The notes: generated by a model not told the origin, from the sequence alone. Positions 8,473 to 17,033 are shown, counted from the stretch's first letter. The stretch is DNA of 37,351 nt from Cyclobacteriaceae bacterium (GCA_003565295.1 PXCO01000325.1:1-37351); one strand, 5' to 3'. Program-made: numbers and translations.

Positions 8473-8576
8473 TGAGAAAGCATTCTCACACAGGGGGATG
8501 CCCCGATAGCTATCGGGGCTGGGATTCCCCCGAATCGAGTTCCCCGAATCGAGTTCGGGGCAGGCTGGGGCAGGCT
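8473..8576. repeat. REP-like cluster of palindromes and short direct repeats
   Basis: Several small structures are packed together. TGAGAA/TTCTCA (8473-8488) is a short hairpin. CCCCGATAGCTATCGGGG (8501-8518) is a perfect 18-bp palindrome. CCCCGAA/TTCGGGG (8542-8560) is a stem that also contains the second copy of a CCCCGAATCGAGT direct repeat, whose first copy begins near 8527. GGGGCAGGCT is tandemly duplicated at 8557-8566 and 8567-8576. A degraded relative in the opposite orientation lies at 17138-17167. The pattern resembles dispersed intergenic repeats of the REP type; no transposase is present. Confidence 0.6.
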
Positions 8577-8694
8577 ATGTGGCCGCTGAAAAGAAAATAT
8601 AAATACATGAAATCGAGCATGACGAGAGCGACACACGGGGGCATGATTATCGTTGCGAGATTCCATCTGACCATAAAAAGACAATTATAAACAG

Positions 8695-8850
8695 ATGAAA
8701 ATGGATTTTGTCTTTGCCGTGGATAGGGGCATTAACCGATTGTACGTCAACCGCCATTCAGGGTCAAACAGGTATTTAAATATTCAATTGACCGCCCCAA
8801 AGGGACAAGCAGGAGTTTTTGGAGCAAAAATCCGTATTTTTGATAGGTAA
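8695..8850 (+). pseudogene. Relic of an ASPIC/UnbV-like domain gene
   Basis: A 51-codon frame beginning MKMDFVFAVDRG and ending IFDR. Its second half (RYLNIQLTAPKGQ, then VFGAKIRIF) resembles the ASPIC/UnbV-type domain found at the C-terminus of secreted FG-GAP/VCBS-repeat proteins, where an NxWLxVxLxGxKGN...GAxV pattern is typical. It is far too short to be a functional protein of that kind and sits in a gap full of repeats, so I read it as a leftover from a deleted gene. The domain match is by eye and modest; chance resemblance is possible. Confidence 0.4.
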
Positions 8851-9063
8851 GGTAAATTATTGGGATTTATTTAGAGATGCGAAAAAATCTTAAGGGCATT
8901 TGGCATAGGATAAGCCACTCATCCATTTCGGAAGGGGTAAACAACTGTAAGTAAATGTACCAGCAGATTTCCGCACCAGACAAACCCTTAACTTTCCAAA
9001 TATTTCCACCAATCAATTGATACACATCAACGGTAAACACCTATATTCATGCACCATTGCTCA

Positions 9064-10422
9064 ATGACTAATTTCCTACCTATAAATATTAAAATTTTTA
9101 TTTTCGTGTTTTTCTATCTTGCCTTGGCTCCGGGCCAAGCCCAAGAATTGGAAAAACCCAAAGTCATAGTATTGACAGACATAGGAGGAGACACAGACGA
9201 CGAACAAAGCCTTAGTAGATTTTTACATTATGCCGATCAGTTCGAAATTTTGGGGCTTTATGCAACCTCCAGGATGGGGCATGGGCAGGATACCAAACCC
9301 GAAATCATCAACTCCCAAATCCAGGCCTATGAGAAGGTGTACCCCAACCTTAAACTGCATTCCGATGGCTTTCCCTCCCCGGCCTCACTTTATGGGGTGG
9401 TAAAGGAGGGACACGGTGAACACGAGGTCTGGGGGGAGGGCTTCGATACTGAAGCTTCCGATCACCTTATTGAGGTAGTAGACCAATTAGAAGGAGTGGT
9501 ACACGTGCCCATATGGGGAGGGATGCGGGAGCTCCTGCAGGCGTTGTGGAAAGTGAAGAATACCAGAGATGAAGATGCGCTCCGGAAATTTTCCAGGAAA
9601 TTGCAGGTACATGCCATAGGCGATCAGGACAGGCACAGGGACTTACTATTAAGAGAGTATAAAGACGTCACTTTCATTGCCAACGGTTTTGCTTGGTTAG
9701 GTTTTACCGGGGTAAGAGAATTATCTGCCTTCCGGGGCATGTACATGACTGGGGATCAAAGTTTGCAAGATGCAGCATGGGTGAAAAAACATGTGCATAT
9801 CAGTCCTTTGGGAGAGTGCTATCAACTGCATGGACATGGTACTAACGGCATGAAAGAAGGAGACAGCCCTTCATTTTTAGGTCTGATCAACAATGGACTG
9901 AATGTACCTGACCATCCGGGTTTTGGGGGCTGGGGAGGTCGGTACAGGCATTTGAACCAAGTACTTTTTATTGATGCTCCAGATTACCTGGATGGGGAAC
10001 TGAACGAAAGGCATTCCGTATCCCGGTGGAGACCAGCATTTCAACACGATTTTATGGCAAGGGTATTATGGGGGATTAAAGATTATGATGAAGCCAACCA
10101 TCCCCCTCTGCCAAAATTAGTGGACCATCCGGATCATTTACCCATTTTTCTGGAAAAACAAGAAAACAGCATTGTAGTCCTGGATGCCAGTCCTAGTGTG
10201 GATCCTGACGGAGATCATTTATCCTATCACTGGTGGGTTTATGATGAAATCTATAAACCGGAAAGGCCTATTGAATTTTATTTTACGGATGAAGGTAGAA
10301 AAATCTCCTTTTCTATGCCCAAAATCCGACCAAATTCCCAATTGCATATTATACTGGAAGTAAGTGATAATGGGATGCCTTCTCTAACCCGATATAGAAG
10401 AATTGTGCTGAAGAACCCTTAA
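9064..10422 (+). CDS. Secreted Sde182-like (DUF1593) nucleoside-hydrolase-fold protein
   Basis: A 452-residue secreted protein. A signal peptide ends near APGQAQ. The N-terminal domain begins KVIVLTDIGGDTDDEQS, the Asp-cluster signature of nucleoside-hydrolase-like folds where Asp residues bind a metal and ribose. Its later sequence fits the Sde182/DUF1593 family, first annotated as cellulose-binding in Saccharophagus. Residues from about 355 form a small Ig-like domain (DASPSVDPDGDHLSYHWWVY) typical of the family C-terminus. The start at 9064 gives a normal-length signal peptide; 9049 is the alternative. Close family members occur in polysaccharide-degradation loci, and the next gene is a glycoside hydrolase-like lipoprotein 58 bp downstream. 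True substrate is unknown. Confidence 0.82.
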   Translation: MTNFLPINIKIFIFVFFYLALAPGQAQELEKPKVIVLTDIGGDTDDEQSLSRFLHYADQFEILGLYATSRMGHGQDTKPEIINSQIQAYEKVYPNLKLHSDGFPSPASLYGVVKEGHGEHEVWGEGFDTEASDHLIEVVDQLEGVVHVPIWGGMRELLQALWKVKNTRDEDALRKFSRKLQVHAIGDQDRHRDLLLREYKDVTFIANGFAWLGFTGVRELSAFRGMYMTGDQSLQDAAWVKKHVHISPLGECYQLHGHGTNGMKEGDSPSFLGLINNGLNVPDHPGFGGWGGRYRHLNQVLFIDAPDYLDGELNERHSVSRWRPAFQHDFMARVLWGIKDYDEANHPPLPKLVDHPDHLPIFLEKQENSIVVLDASPSVDPDGDHLSYHWWVYDEIYKPERPIEFYFTDEGRKISFSMPKIRPNSQLHIILEVSDNGMPSLTRYRRIVLKNP

Positions 10423-10437
10423 CCGACGGGTTTTTTT
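10414..10437 (+). terminator. Weak intrinsic terminator
   Basis: AACCC (10414-10418) pairs with GGGTT (10428-10432) and is followed by an uninterrupted run of seven T (10431-10437), just after the Sde182-like gene. The stem is only 5 bp, so read-through into the following glycosidase-like gene is likely. Confidence 0.4.
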
Positions 10438-10480
10438 GAATAATAAATAAAAAATAGTTGAATCATCAAACAATAACCCT

Positions 10481-11917
10481 ATGATAACCAATATTTTAAA
10501 TGGATTAATGTTATGTAAATTAAAAGGGTGGATATTTCTCTTTCTATTATGTGGGGGTAGTTTTGCTTTCGTTTGCTGTGGTACCGCACAACATGAGGAG
10601 GAACGCCATGAGGGACCGGGTATCCGGCCATGGTCTGAAAACCCGCGTTATTGGTCTTACAAGGGCGAGCCCGTATTATTGCTAGGTGCCACCAACAACG
10701 ATAATCTTTTCCAAAACCAGAACCTGAAAGGACACCTGGACAGCCTTAAGGCCATAGGAGGTAACTATGTAAGGAACACCATGAGTGATAGAGATGAGGG
10801 TGATGAAAGGGCATTTGCAAAGAATAGTGACGGTTTATATGACCTCAACCAATGGAATGATAATTACTGGGAAAAGTTTGAGAATTTGCTGAATTGGGCG
10901 GAAGAGCGTGAAATCATCGTGCAAATTGAAATTTGGGACAGGTTTGACCACGCCCGACAAGAATGGCAGGGGGATCCCTATAATCCGAAGAACAACATCA
11001 ATTACACCTACGAAGAGGCTATGCTGGATAGCCTATACCCCGATCACCCGGGTGCTAACAAACAGCCCTTTTTCTTTACTCCACCCACCTTGGATGACAA
11101 CAAGGTTTTACTGCCTTTTCAGCAAGCCTTTGTGGAGAAGTTACTCTCCCTTTCCTTAAACTATGGAAATGTGCTATACTGCATAGACAATGAGACCAGT
11201 GGAGTAGAAGAATGGGCCACCTATTGGGCGGATTTCATCCGTGAGCATGCCGAAGGCAACACGGTTTATCTTACACAGATGTGGGACGATTGGGATTTAA
11301 GGTCTGATATGCACAAGCGTACCCTGGATCATCCGGAGCGTTATGATTTTATAGATATTTCTCAAAACAGCCATAAAACAGGCCAGGAGAATTGGGACAA
11401 TGCTCAGTATGTTTTTGAATACATAAACCATGAGCCGCGGCCGGTAAACAGTACCAAAATATATGGGAGCGATCACGGCCCCTGGCTGGATAGAGGTATT
11501 TCTTCCTCACATGCCATTGAGACTTTTTTCAGAAATATTTTGGGTGGTTTTGCCACTAGTAGGTTCCACAGGCCACCTCATGGACTTAGTTTGTCCCTCC
11601 AATCCTCCGCTGCAATACAAACGATTCGAAAAATTGAGGAAAAAGTGCATTTCTGGGAGCTGGAACCCATGATGGGTTTATTGGAAAATAGAGAGGATAA
11701 CGAGGCTTATTTAGTCGGTAAAGAAGGGAAAAAATACCTGGTTTATTTTCCTTCTTCCGGCGAAGTAGAAGTTCAGCTTTCGGGAAGCTTTGATTTACTT
11801 TGGATTGACGTAACTGATGCCCAATGGAAGCAGGAGGAGAAGGTGAATGCCGATGGGGAGATTCTCCTTTCCCCTCCGGGACAAAATGGATACATTGCAG
11901 TGTTGATAAATGATTGA
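10481..11917 (+). CDS. TIM-barrel glycoside hydrolase-like lipoprotein
   Basis: A 478-residue protein with an N-terminal hydrophobic segment ending in a lipobox-like FAFVC, so it is probably a surface or periplasmic lipoprotein. The core resembles clan GH-A-like barrels of the DUF4038 kind: a small N-terminal strand region (NPRYWSYKGEPVLLLGATNN), a barrel helix-strand run (GGNYVRNTMSDRDEGD; IIVQIEIWDRFDH), and a strand ending CIDNETSG in which Asn237-Glu238 has the N-E arrangement of a GH-A acid/base. The last 80 residues look like an all-beta C-terminal domain. It sits 58 bp after the Sde182-like gene and probably shares its transcript. Exact CAZy family is uncertain; I do not recognise a characterised close relative. 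Confidence 0.65.
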   Translation: MITNILNGLMLCKLKGWIFLFLLCGGSFAFVCCGTAQHEEERHEGPGIRPWSENPRYWSYKGEPVLLLGATNNDNLFQNQNLKGHLDSLKAIGGNYVRNTMSDRDEGDERAFAKNSDGLYDLNQWNDNYWEKFENLLNWAEEREIIVQIEIWDRFDHARQEWQGDPYNPKNNINYTYEEAMLDSLYPDHPGANKQPFFFTPPTLDDNKVLLPFQQAFVEKLLSLSLNYGNVLYCIDNETSGVEEWATYWADFIREHAEGNTVYLTQMWDDWDLRSDMHKRTLDHPERYDFIDISQNSHKTGQENWDNAQYVFEYINHEPRPVNSTKIYGSDHGPWLDRGISSSHAIETFFRNILGGFATSRFHRPPHGLSLSLQSSAAIQTIRKIEEKVHFWELEPMMGLLENREDNEAYLVGKEGKKYLVYFPSSGEVEVQLSGSFDLLWIDVTDAQWKQEEKVNADGEILLSPPGQNGYIAVLIND

Positions 11918-11930
11918 ATAGAACGTTACC

Positions 11931-12206
11931 ATGAGAGGCATAATGGTTTCCATTTTACTATTGCTATGTTTGGATGCATATGCCCAGAGCAAAAGGGATC
12001 CTATTGACATCTTACTTTACCAGAAAAAAAATAAGCTCCATAATCGAGTATAAGGGAAACAGGAATCCATCCCCATGGATGCTATAAAGTTGGAGAGCAA
12101 CTACGGGGATAAACTGTTCAGGTTGATTTTCACCCAGGTCTCCCCAACTTTGGTAGACAAGGTAAGGTTGGAAGTTGTGGGAGATAATCTTTGGAACAGG
12201 ATTTGA
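11931..12206 (+). pseudogene. Small secreted protein gene interrupted by one in-frame stop
   Basis: A 91-codon frame with a good signal peptide (MRGIMVSILLLLCLDAYAQ) is open except for a single TAA at 12051-12053. Downstream it continues in the same frame with protein-like sequence (for example LFRLIFTQVSPTLVDKV) to a TGA at 12204-12206. The codon pattern on both sides resembles that of real genes in the window. The simplest reading is a recently inactivated gene or a sequencing error, leaving only a 40-residue product. I do not recognise the protein. The 322-bp gap between the glycosidase-like gene and the next lipoprotein holds nothing else. Confidence 0.55.
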
Positions 12207-12239
12207 TTAATTATTGGAAGACCAATTACAAAATAATCA

Positions 12240-12893
12240 ATGATTACGAAGACTAAACCAATATTATTTGCCCTTGGAATCATTTTTTTGACCATGGGCT
12301 GTGGGGCCAGTACAGAAATCACCGCCCAATGGAAAGCTGAGGATGTCACAGAAACCGAATATCAACGCGTATTTGTGGCATCTCTCCTGGACGATTTGCA
12401 AGCCAGGGCGGAAATCGAGGAGGAATATGCCAATAGGTTGGCCAACCGTAATGTGGAAACCATTAAAAGTGTGGATGTTTTTCGTCCCGGCTTTTTGGAT
12501 GATACCCAACCAACCAAAGAGAAGCTTTTGGAAATCATCCAAGAGCAGAACGTGGACGGGATATTGACGGTTACCCTGATCGATGAAAAAGATGAACAAC
12601 GGTGGGTGCCCGGAGGAGGCCCTGGGCCAATGATGGCTCCTATGGGGAGATTTGGATATTATGGCACCTTTCCAGGATATTTCAACCACTGGTATGGTAT
12701 GGGATGGAATACAGGGTATTTCACACAGGACACCAAATTTCTGATAGAGACCAATCTTTATGACGCCGGCAGCTTGGATTTGATATGGAGTGCACAATCC
12801 AAAACCTATAATTCCAGAAACTTGGCCACATTGGCCACAGAATATGTGGATGCCATCAAAAAGGAACTGAGGGAAGGTAAATTAATTCAGTAA
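12240..12893 (+). CDS. Lipoprotein of unknown function
   Basis: A 217-residue lipoprotein: the signal sequence ends in the lipobox LTMGC (Cys at about 21). The mature part begins with a mixed alpha/beta region (YQRVFVASLLDDLQARAEIE; DGILTVTLIDEKDE) that resembles periplasmic lipoproteins which act on or scaffold envelope assemblies, followed by a Gly/Pro/Met/Tyr-rich low-complexity loop at about 120-160 and a short C-terminal alpha/beta segment. I do not recognise a named family with confidence. It is followed 20 bp later by a strong terminator. Its upstream neighbour is the broken small gene at 11931-12206, and the two may once have formed a unit. Confidence 0.75.
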   Translation: MITKTKPILFALGIIFLTMGCGASTEITAQWKAEDVTETEYQRVFVASLLDDLQARAEIEEEYANRLANRNVETIKSVDVFRPGFLDDTQPTKEKLLEIIQEQNVDGILTVTLIDEKDEQRWVPGGGPGPMMAPMGRFGYYGTFPGYFNHWYGMGWNTGYFTQDTKFLIETNLYDAGSLDLIWSAQSKTYNSRNLATLATEYVDAIKKELREGKLIQ

Positions 12894-12913
12894 GGCCGAA
12901 AAATATGTGATTG

Positions 12914-12952
12914 AAGCTGTTCCGGATGTCTTTACCCGGAACAGCTTTTTTT
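12914..12952 (+). terminator. Strong intrinsic terminator
   Basis: AAGCTGTTCCGG (12914-12925) and CCGGAACAGCTT (12936-12947) form a perfect 12-bp stem with a 10-nt loop, followed by a T tract to about 12952. It ends transcription of the unknown lipoprotein gene and, being between convergent genes, may also act on the Dabb-protein transcript. Confidence 0.88.
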
Positions 12953-12953
12953 A

Positions 12954-13385
12954 TTATTTTGCCCAGTAATCCACCACAGTTACATCTGCAAGGTGAGGCT
13001 TCAATCCCTCCACAAATGCCTGATGCTCTGGGTGGGGCAAGTAGGCATCTCTATCTGCTTCACTTTCGAAGGTCACAAAAAAACAATGAGTAAGCCCTTT
13101 GTCAAGTCCTTCGGGACTATTGTTGGTGCCCCACTCAAAGTCTTTGATGAGGGGGATTTTATCAGCTAAGGCCACAAAAGCATCCTCAACCTTCTTTATA
13201 TCTTGTGCTGAACTTTCATCTTTAAATTTCAGCAACACGACATGCCTAAGTTTATTTTCTTCCATTTTTCCTTCTTCAATTTCTAAATTATCTTCTGATG
13301 GATTTCCTACGGCATTTGGTCCACAGGACCACCCTGTTATCGCCGCTACCATTACCATCAGAAATGACTTTGCTAGTTTATTCAT
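12954..13385 (-). CDS. Dabb-domain lipoprotein
   Basis: A 143-residue protein with a lipoprotein signal (lipobox ITGWSC, Cys near 21), a short acidic linker, and a Dabb (stress-responsive dimeric alpha/beta barrel) domain from about residue 45: RHVVLLKFKDESSAQDIKKV, then KDFEWGTNNSPEGL, HCFFVTFESEADRDAYL and the terminal VVDYW. These ferredoxin-like domains form dimers; bacterial members mostly have no assigned reaction. The start at 13385 was chosen because it begins directly at the signal peptide; the longer frame adds 28 residues unlike a signal. It is monocistronic by layout, divergent from the response regulator and convergent with the unknown lipoprotein. Confidence 0.85.
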   Translation of the reverse strand: MNKLAKSFLMVMVAAITGWSCGPNAVGNPSEDNLEIEEGKMEENKLRHVVLLKFKDESSAQDIKKVEDAFVALADKIPLIKDFEWGTNNSPEGLDKGLTHCFFVTFESEADRDAYLPHPEHQAFVEGLKPHLADVTVVDYWAK

Positions 13386-13506
13386 AAGTACTATGGGTAT
13401 ATTTGGTTCAATCCGAAAATTAAGAAAAAAAATCAAGAACTTTACTTGCCATATAACTTCAATTAGCAATTATCTAACATAGAAGGAAATTTTACCGCTT
13501 ATTCAA

Positions 13507-13514
13507 TACCTTTG
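13507..13514 (+). promoter_or_regulatory. Possible -7 box for the response regulator
   Basis: TACCTTTG fits the Bacteroidota -7 consensus TAnnTTTG, about 120 bp before the response-regulator ATG. No good TTG-type -33 element is seen at the usual spacing, so support is limited to the one box. Confidence 0.3.
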
Positions 13515-13634
13515 ATGAAACTGTAAGATTTTGGTGAAAAAATTATAATTAATACCTACATTTATCCAGGTAATAGTTGGAAAGGATGCCAATGTTTTTG
13601 TAATGAGCTTAACCCGTTAAACTCGAGTACTTTT

Positions 13635-14036
13635 ATGGATAAGATAAAATTAGTCTGTGTCATCGACGACGATCCTCTGTATAACTTTGGAATGAAGAAA
13701 ATCTTGGAGCATACCTCACTTGCAGAGGAAAGTGTTTTTTTCAAAAATGGGGAGGAGGCCCTAAATGGCCTGAAAGAAATTGTCGAAGCTGGTAAACACT
13801 TCCCTGACTTAATTCTATTGGACATCAATATGCCTATCTTAAACGGATGGGGCTTTTTGGAAAATTACCTGGAAATGGGCCTAAGTAGGGATACCAAGAT
13901 TTTTATGGTTTCCTCCTCCATTAATCAAGAAGAAGTGGACAAGGCACAATCCACTTCCCTGGTGAGTGGGTACATTTTTAAGCCTTTAACCATTGAGAAA
14001 ATGAATAAACTGAAAGAGAACCTAAAAGAAACTTGA
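13635..14036 (+). CDS. Single-domain response regulator (CheY-like receiver)
   Basis: A 133-residue stand-alone receiver domain. Acidic residues 11-13 (CVIDDDP) form the metal site, Asp63 in LLDINMP is the phospho-acceptor, the VSSS segment supplies the switch Ser/Thr, and Lys116 in FKPL is the conserved lysine. No output domain follows, so it would act through protein-protein contacts or in a phosphorelay. No kinase gene is adjacent; the histidine kinase ending at 8289 lacks a receiver but is 5 kb away. Its last 15 bases overlap the 3' end of the convergent GH3-fusion gene, leaving no room for a terminator between them. Confidence 0.92.
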   Translation: MDKIKLVCVIDDDPLYNFGMKKILEHTSLAEESVFFKNGEEALNGLKEIVEAGKHFPDLILLDINMPILNGWGFLENYLEMGLSRDTKIFMVSSSINQEEVDKAQSTSLVSGYIFKPLTIEKMNKLKENLKET

Positions 14037-17033
14037 TTTTTCCTCCTCTGCTTTTCTTATGGCTTCATATACAACTTCCATTATATCTGTGCGGATGTTG
14101 AGTTGATAGAGCTTTCGATTTTCACGAGAGGGATAAACCCTGTTGGATAAAAACACATAAACAATTTCATTTTCAGGGTCAATCCAGGTATAGGTACCAG
14201 TGAATCCAGAATGTCCAAAACTGGTCTCAGGGGCACTTGCTGCCGCATTCCCATTAGGGTCACCTGGCTTGTTGGGCCTGTCAAATCCCAATCCCCGGTA
14301 ATTTCCCTGCTCGCAGAATTTACATTTGGAAAAATGGCTTACCACACCCGGGGCGATGAGTTGTTCACCTGCATATTTTCCATCATATAGGTAGAGGTGC
14401 ATTAACTTGGCCAGGTCATTGGCAGTGCCAAATAATCCCGCATGACCGCTTACGCCGCCCAGCATGGCTGCCCCTTCATCATGAACGGTGCCGTGTAACA
14501 ACTGCTTTCGAAAGAGGCTGTCTCTTTCAGTCGCCACTATTCTTTCACGGGGAAAGTGCTGATAAGGGTTATATGTAAGGCTTTTTGCACCCAGGGGTTG
14601 ATAGAGGTTTTCTTTTAGGTAATCCACAAACCCTTCACCGGTAATGGATTCCACTACTAAGGGAGCGAGAATAAAGGACAAGTCGCTGTATACATACCCC
14701 GCATCAGGGTTAACGGGTGAATCCATAATGGCATCATAGATTTTCCGGTCATACTTTCTATGGATATACAGGTTTTCTGCGACCCTAATTGGAAATCTAC
14801 GGGAAGAATCTTGCTTGAAGGTAAACCATTTGAACTTACCACTTTTTCTTACTGTGGACATCCAGAATGGGATCCAGGATTGCAATCCTGCCTGGTGGGT
14901 AAGGATGTCGGTATAGCGTAGGTTCTCTTTGTTGGTGCCCTTTGCCATGGGGAGGTATTCGCCCAGGGTCTTTTCCTCATCAAATTTCCCTTCACCCCTT
15001 AGATGCATCAAGGCTGCCAAAGCAGTGCTGATCTTGGTGATGGAGGCCATATCGTAAAGGTCATTTACCTCAACAGGATGAATAGAATCATAGGTATGGT
15101 GACCGAAAGCCTTTTGGTAGATTACTTTACCCTCTTTTGCCACCAATACAGATGCCCCGGGAATAGCCTTGGCATGAATGGCCTTGTAAACCAGAGAATC
15201 GATCCTTTGCAAATCTGCAGCCTTTAAACCAAGATCCTCAGGATTGCCATAGGACATCCTAAAACCTGCTTTATCCACCTCTAGGCCGTCTCCCATCCTG
15301 AAAGCAGAAGAAACATTTACCGGTAACCTTCCATTGGCCCCTATGCCACCGAATATCAATTGAGCTGCCAGATCCTGGGTGTCCTCGGTTTCTTGATAAG
15401 TGGCAATGACTCCATGAGATTTGGGCAATTCACTTAATTTTTCCAAGCTGTACACATTTCCGAAAACGGATACTATGGTCGCTTTGTCCCGAATAATGGT
15501 TTTCACCGCCAAATCCATTTCCGGAGTGATGCCAAAATTTCCTGCCCCAGCCCTAAGTCCCAAACCGTGTACTCCTATGATTACCAGGTCAAAGGAGGCG
15601 ATATCTTCCATCAACTTGTTTAAATCACTAAGGGCAGCGTCTTTTGGAAGGGTAAAATGTTCGATTTCCCCATACCTATCCAGCCCTCTTTGAAAGGGGG
15701 TTAATTGGTCGGTACCCATGGAAATACTTGCGATATTTTTCCCTTTTAGGTTGCCTACAGGCATAATGTCAGCTTCATTGCGGAGCACGGTAAGAGATTT
15801 TGCGGCCAGTTTCCTGCTTAAATGCCTGGCATAAGGGGTGTTCAAATCTTCAATCAAATGTTCGGTTTCCACGTATTGCCAATTGGGGAGGTCCAACCAG
15901 GCTTTCGTCCTCAGAACCTTTAACACCCTTTTGTCGATTTCCTCCTGAGTGATTTCACCGTTTTCCAATGCTTTTTTCACTTCCCGAATGGTGGCCTTGG
16001 TATCCATAGTGTTCAGGAGCATGTCATTCCCGGCCAATAACGCTTTTACATCCACCACCCCTGGTTCGTAATATTTGGCTACCCCTTGCATATTCAGCGC
16101 ATCGGTAAATACCAACCCATTAAAACCCATATCCTCTTTTAAAAGTCCGGTGACAATAGCTGGGGACAGGGTAGAGGCCAAGTTGGGGGTATCATCCAAC
16201 ACAGGTATGTGCATATGTGCCACCATCACACTTCCCAGTCCTTCCATCATCAGGGTTTTGAAGGGATATAACTCCAATTCCTCCAGTCTATTCATGGAGA
16301 AAGGGATAACCGGCAAACCATAATGGGAATCTACATTGGTGTCTCCGTGACCCGGGAAGTGTTTGGCACTGGCCAATACCTTTTCCTTTTGCATCCCCCT
16401 CATGTAGGCCAATCCCTTTTGGGCAACGTTCACTTTGTTTTCCCCAAAAGACCTGAACCCGATCACCGGATTGTTGGCGTTGTTGTTGATGTCTACCACT
16501 GGCGCAAAATTCACATGTATTCCCGCTCTTCGGGATTGCCTGGCAATTTCTCCTCCCATTTCCTCGATGAGCTCATTTTCCTGAATGGCTCCCAGGGCCA
16601 TTTGGTAGGGATATCTCACGGTACTGTCCAAGCGCATGGCCAGGCCCCACTCCCCATCTATGCTTATCATCAAAGGCACCTTTGACTCTTTTTGGAATCG
16701 GTTGATCATTTGAGCCTGCCTTACAGGCCCCCCTTGAAAAAATATGATGCCCCCGATTTTGTGAGTTTTCACCAGGTTGCTGATAGAGTCGATATGTACC
16801 TGATCCTTGTTGGAGTAGGCCGGGACCATAATAAGCTGGGCGATCCGCTCCTCAAGGCTTAAGGATTTGAAAGTGCGCTGCACCCACCGTTCTTGGACTT
16901 CGCTAAGGTGTTCAAAGGGAGGTGTGGAACTTTGAGCAGCCACAAATAGGGGAAGGAGGTAAAGGGCTAATACCCCCAAAAGCAAACCCAATTGGTTCAC
17001 CAGGCAAAAAGAAGTGGACGCGTTTACTTTCAC
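14022..17033 (-). CDS. Secreted GH3 beta-N-acetylglucosaminidase fused to a beta-lactamase-fold hydrolase (NagZ-AmiE type)
   Basis: A 1003-residue, two-enzyme protein. A signal peptide (about 1-33) precedes a GH3 domain (about 50-400) with the NagZ-type dyad loop KHFPGHGDT (224-232) and nucleophile Asp311 in VFTDALNMQG. A middle alpha/beta domain (about 410-575) follows, and then a class C beta-lactamase/esterase-like domain (about 605-1000) with Ser664-x-x-Lys667 (SITK), Tyr782 (YSD) and a C-terminal HSGFTGT. In Bacillus, NagZ removes GlcNAc from muropeptides and the separate beta-lactamase-fold AmiE removes their peptides; here both are in one secreted chain. It diverges from a sugar-transport and epimerase operon. 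The fold assignment is firm; the amidase role of the second domain is inference and an esterase is the main alternative. Confidence 0.93.
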   Translation of the reverse strand: MKVNASTSFCLVNQLGLLLGVLALYLLPLFVAAQSSTPPFEHLSEVQERWVQRTFKSLSLEERIAQLIMVPAYSNKDQVHIDSISNLVKTHKIGGIIFFQGGPVRQAQMINRFQKESKVPLMISIDGEWGLAMRLDSTVRYPYQMALGAIQENELIEEMGGEIARQSRRAGIHVNFAPVVDINNNANNPVIGFRSFGENKVNVAQKGLAYMRGMQKEKVLASAKHFPGHGDTNVDSHYGLPVIPFSMNRLEELELYPFKTLMMEGLGSVMVAHMHIPVLDDTPNLASTLSPAIVTGLLKEDMGFNGLVFTDALNMQGVAKYYEPGVVDVKALLAGNDMLLNTMDTKATIREVKKALENGEITQEEIDKRVLKVLRTKAWLDLPNWQYVETEHLIEDLNTPYARHLSRKLAAKSLTVLRNEADIMPVGNLKGKNIASISMGTDQLTPFQRGLDRYGEIEHFTLPKDAALSDLNKLMEDIASFDLVIIGVHGLGLRAGAGNFGITPEMDLAVKTIIRDKATIVSVFGNVYSLEKLSELPKSHGVIATYQETEDTQDLAAQLIFGGIGANGRLPVNVSSAFRMGDGLEVDKAGFRMSYGNPEDLGLKAADLQRIDSLVYKAIHAKAIPGASVLVAKEGKVIYQKAFGHHTYDSIHPVEVNDLYDMASITKISTALAALMHLRGEGKFDEEKTLGEYLPMAKGTNKENLRYTDILTHQAGLQSWIPFWMSTVRKSGKFKWFTFKQDSSRRFPIRVAENLYIHRKYDRKIYDAIMDSPVNPDAGYVYSDLSFILAPLVVESITGEGFVDYLKENLYQPLGAKSLTYNPYQHFPRERIVATERDSLFRKQLLHGTVHDEGAAMLGGVSGHAGLFGTANDLAKLMHLYLYDGKYAGEQLIAPGVVSHFSKCKFCEQGNYRGLGFDRPNKPGDPNGNAAASAPETSFGHSGFTGTYTWIDPENEIVYVFLSNRVYPSRENRKLYQLNIRTDIMEVVYEAIRKAEEEKSSFF

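Larger units (their letters stand above)
8290..9063. other. Non-coding gap with repeats and a gene relic
   Basis: This 774-bp interval between the histidine kinase and the Sde182-like gene has no convincing intact gene. It holds a cluster of palindromes and short tandem repeats (8473-8576) and a short in-frame relic (8695-8850). The remainder (8290-8470 and 8851-9063) is AT-rich, and I see no stable RNA or clear promoter in it. Confidence 0.6.

Noticed and set aside
8557-8576. Tandem repeats as a CRISPR array
   Set aside because: Two 10-bp copies with no spacers of regular length and no cas genes; this is part of the REP-like cluster.
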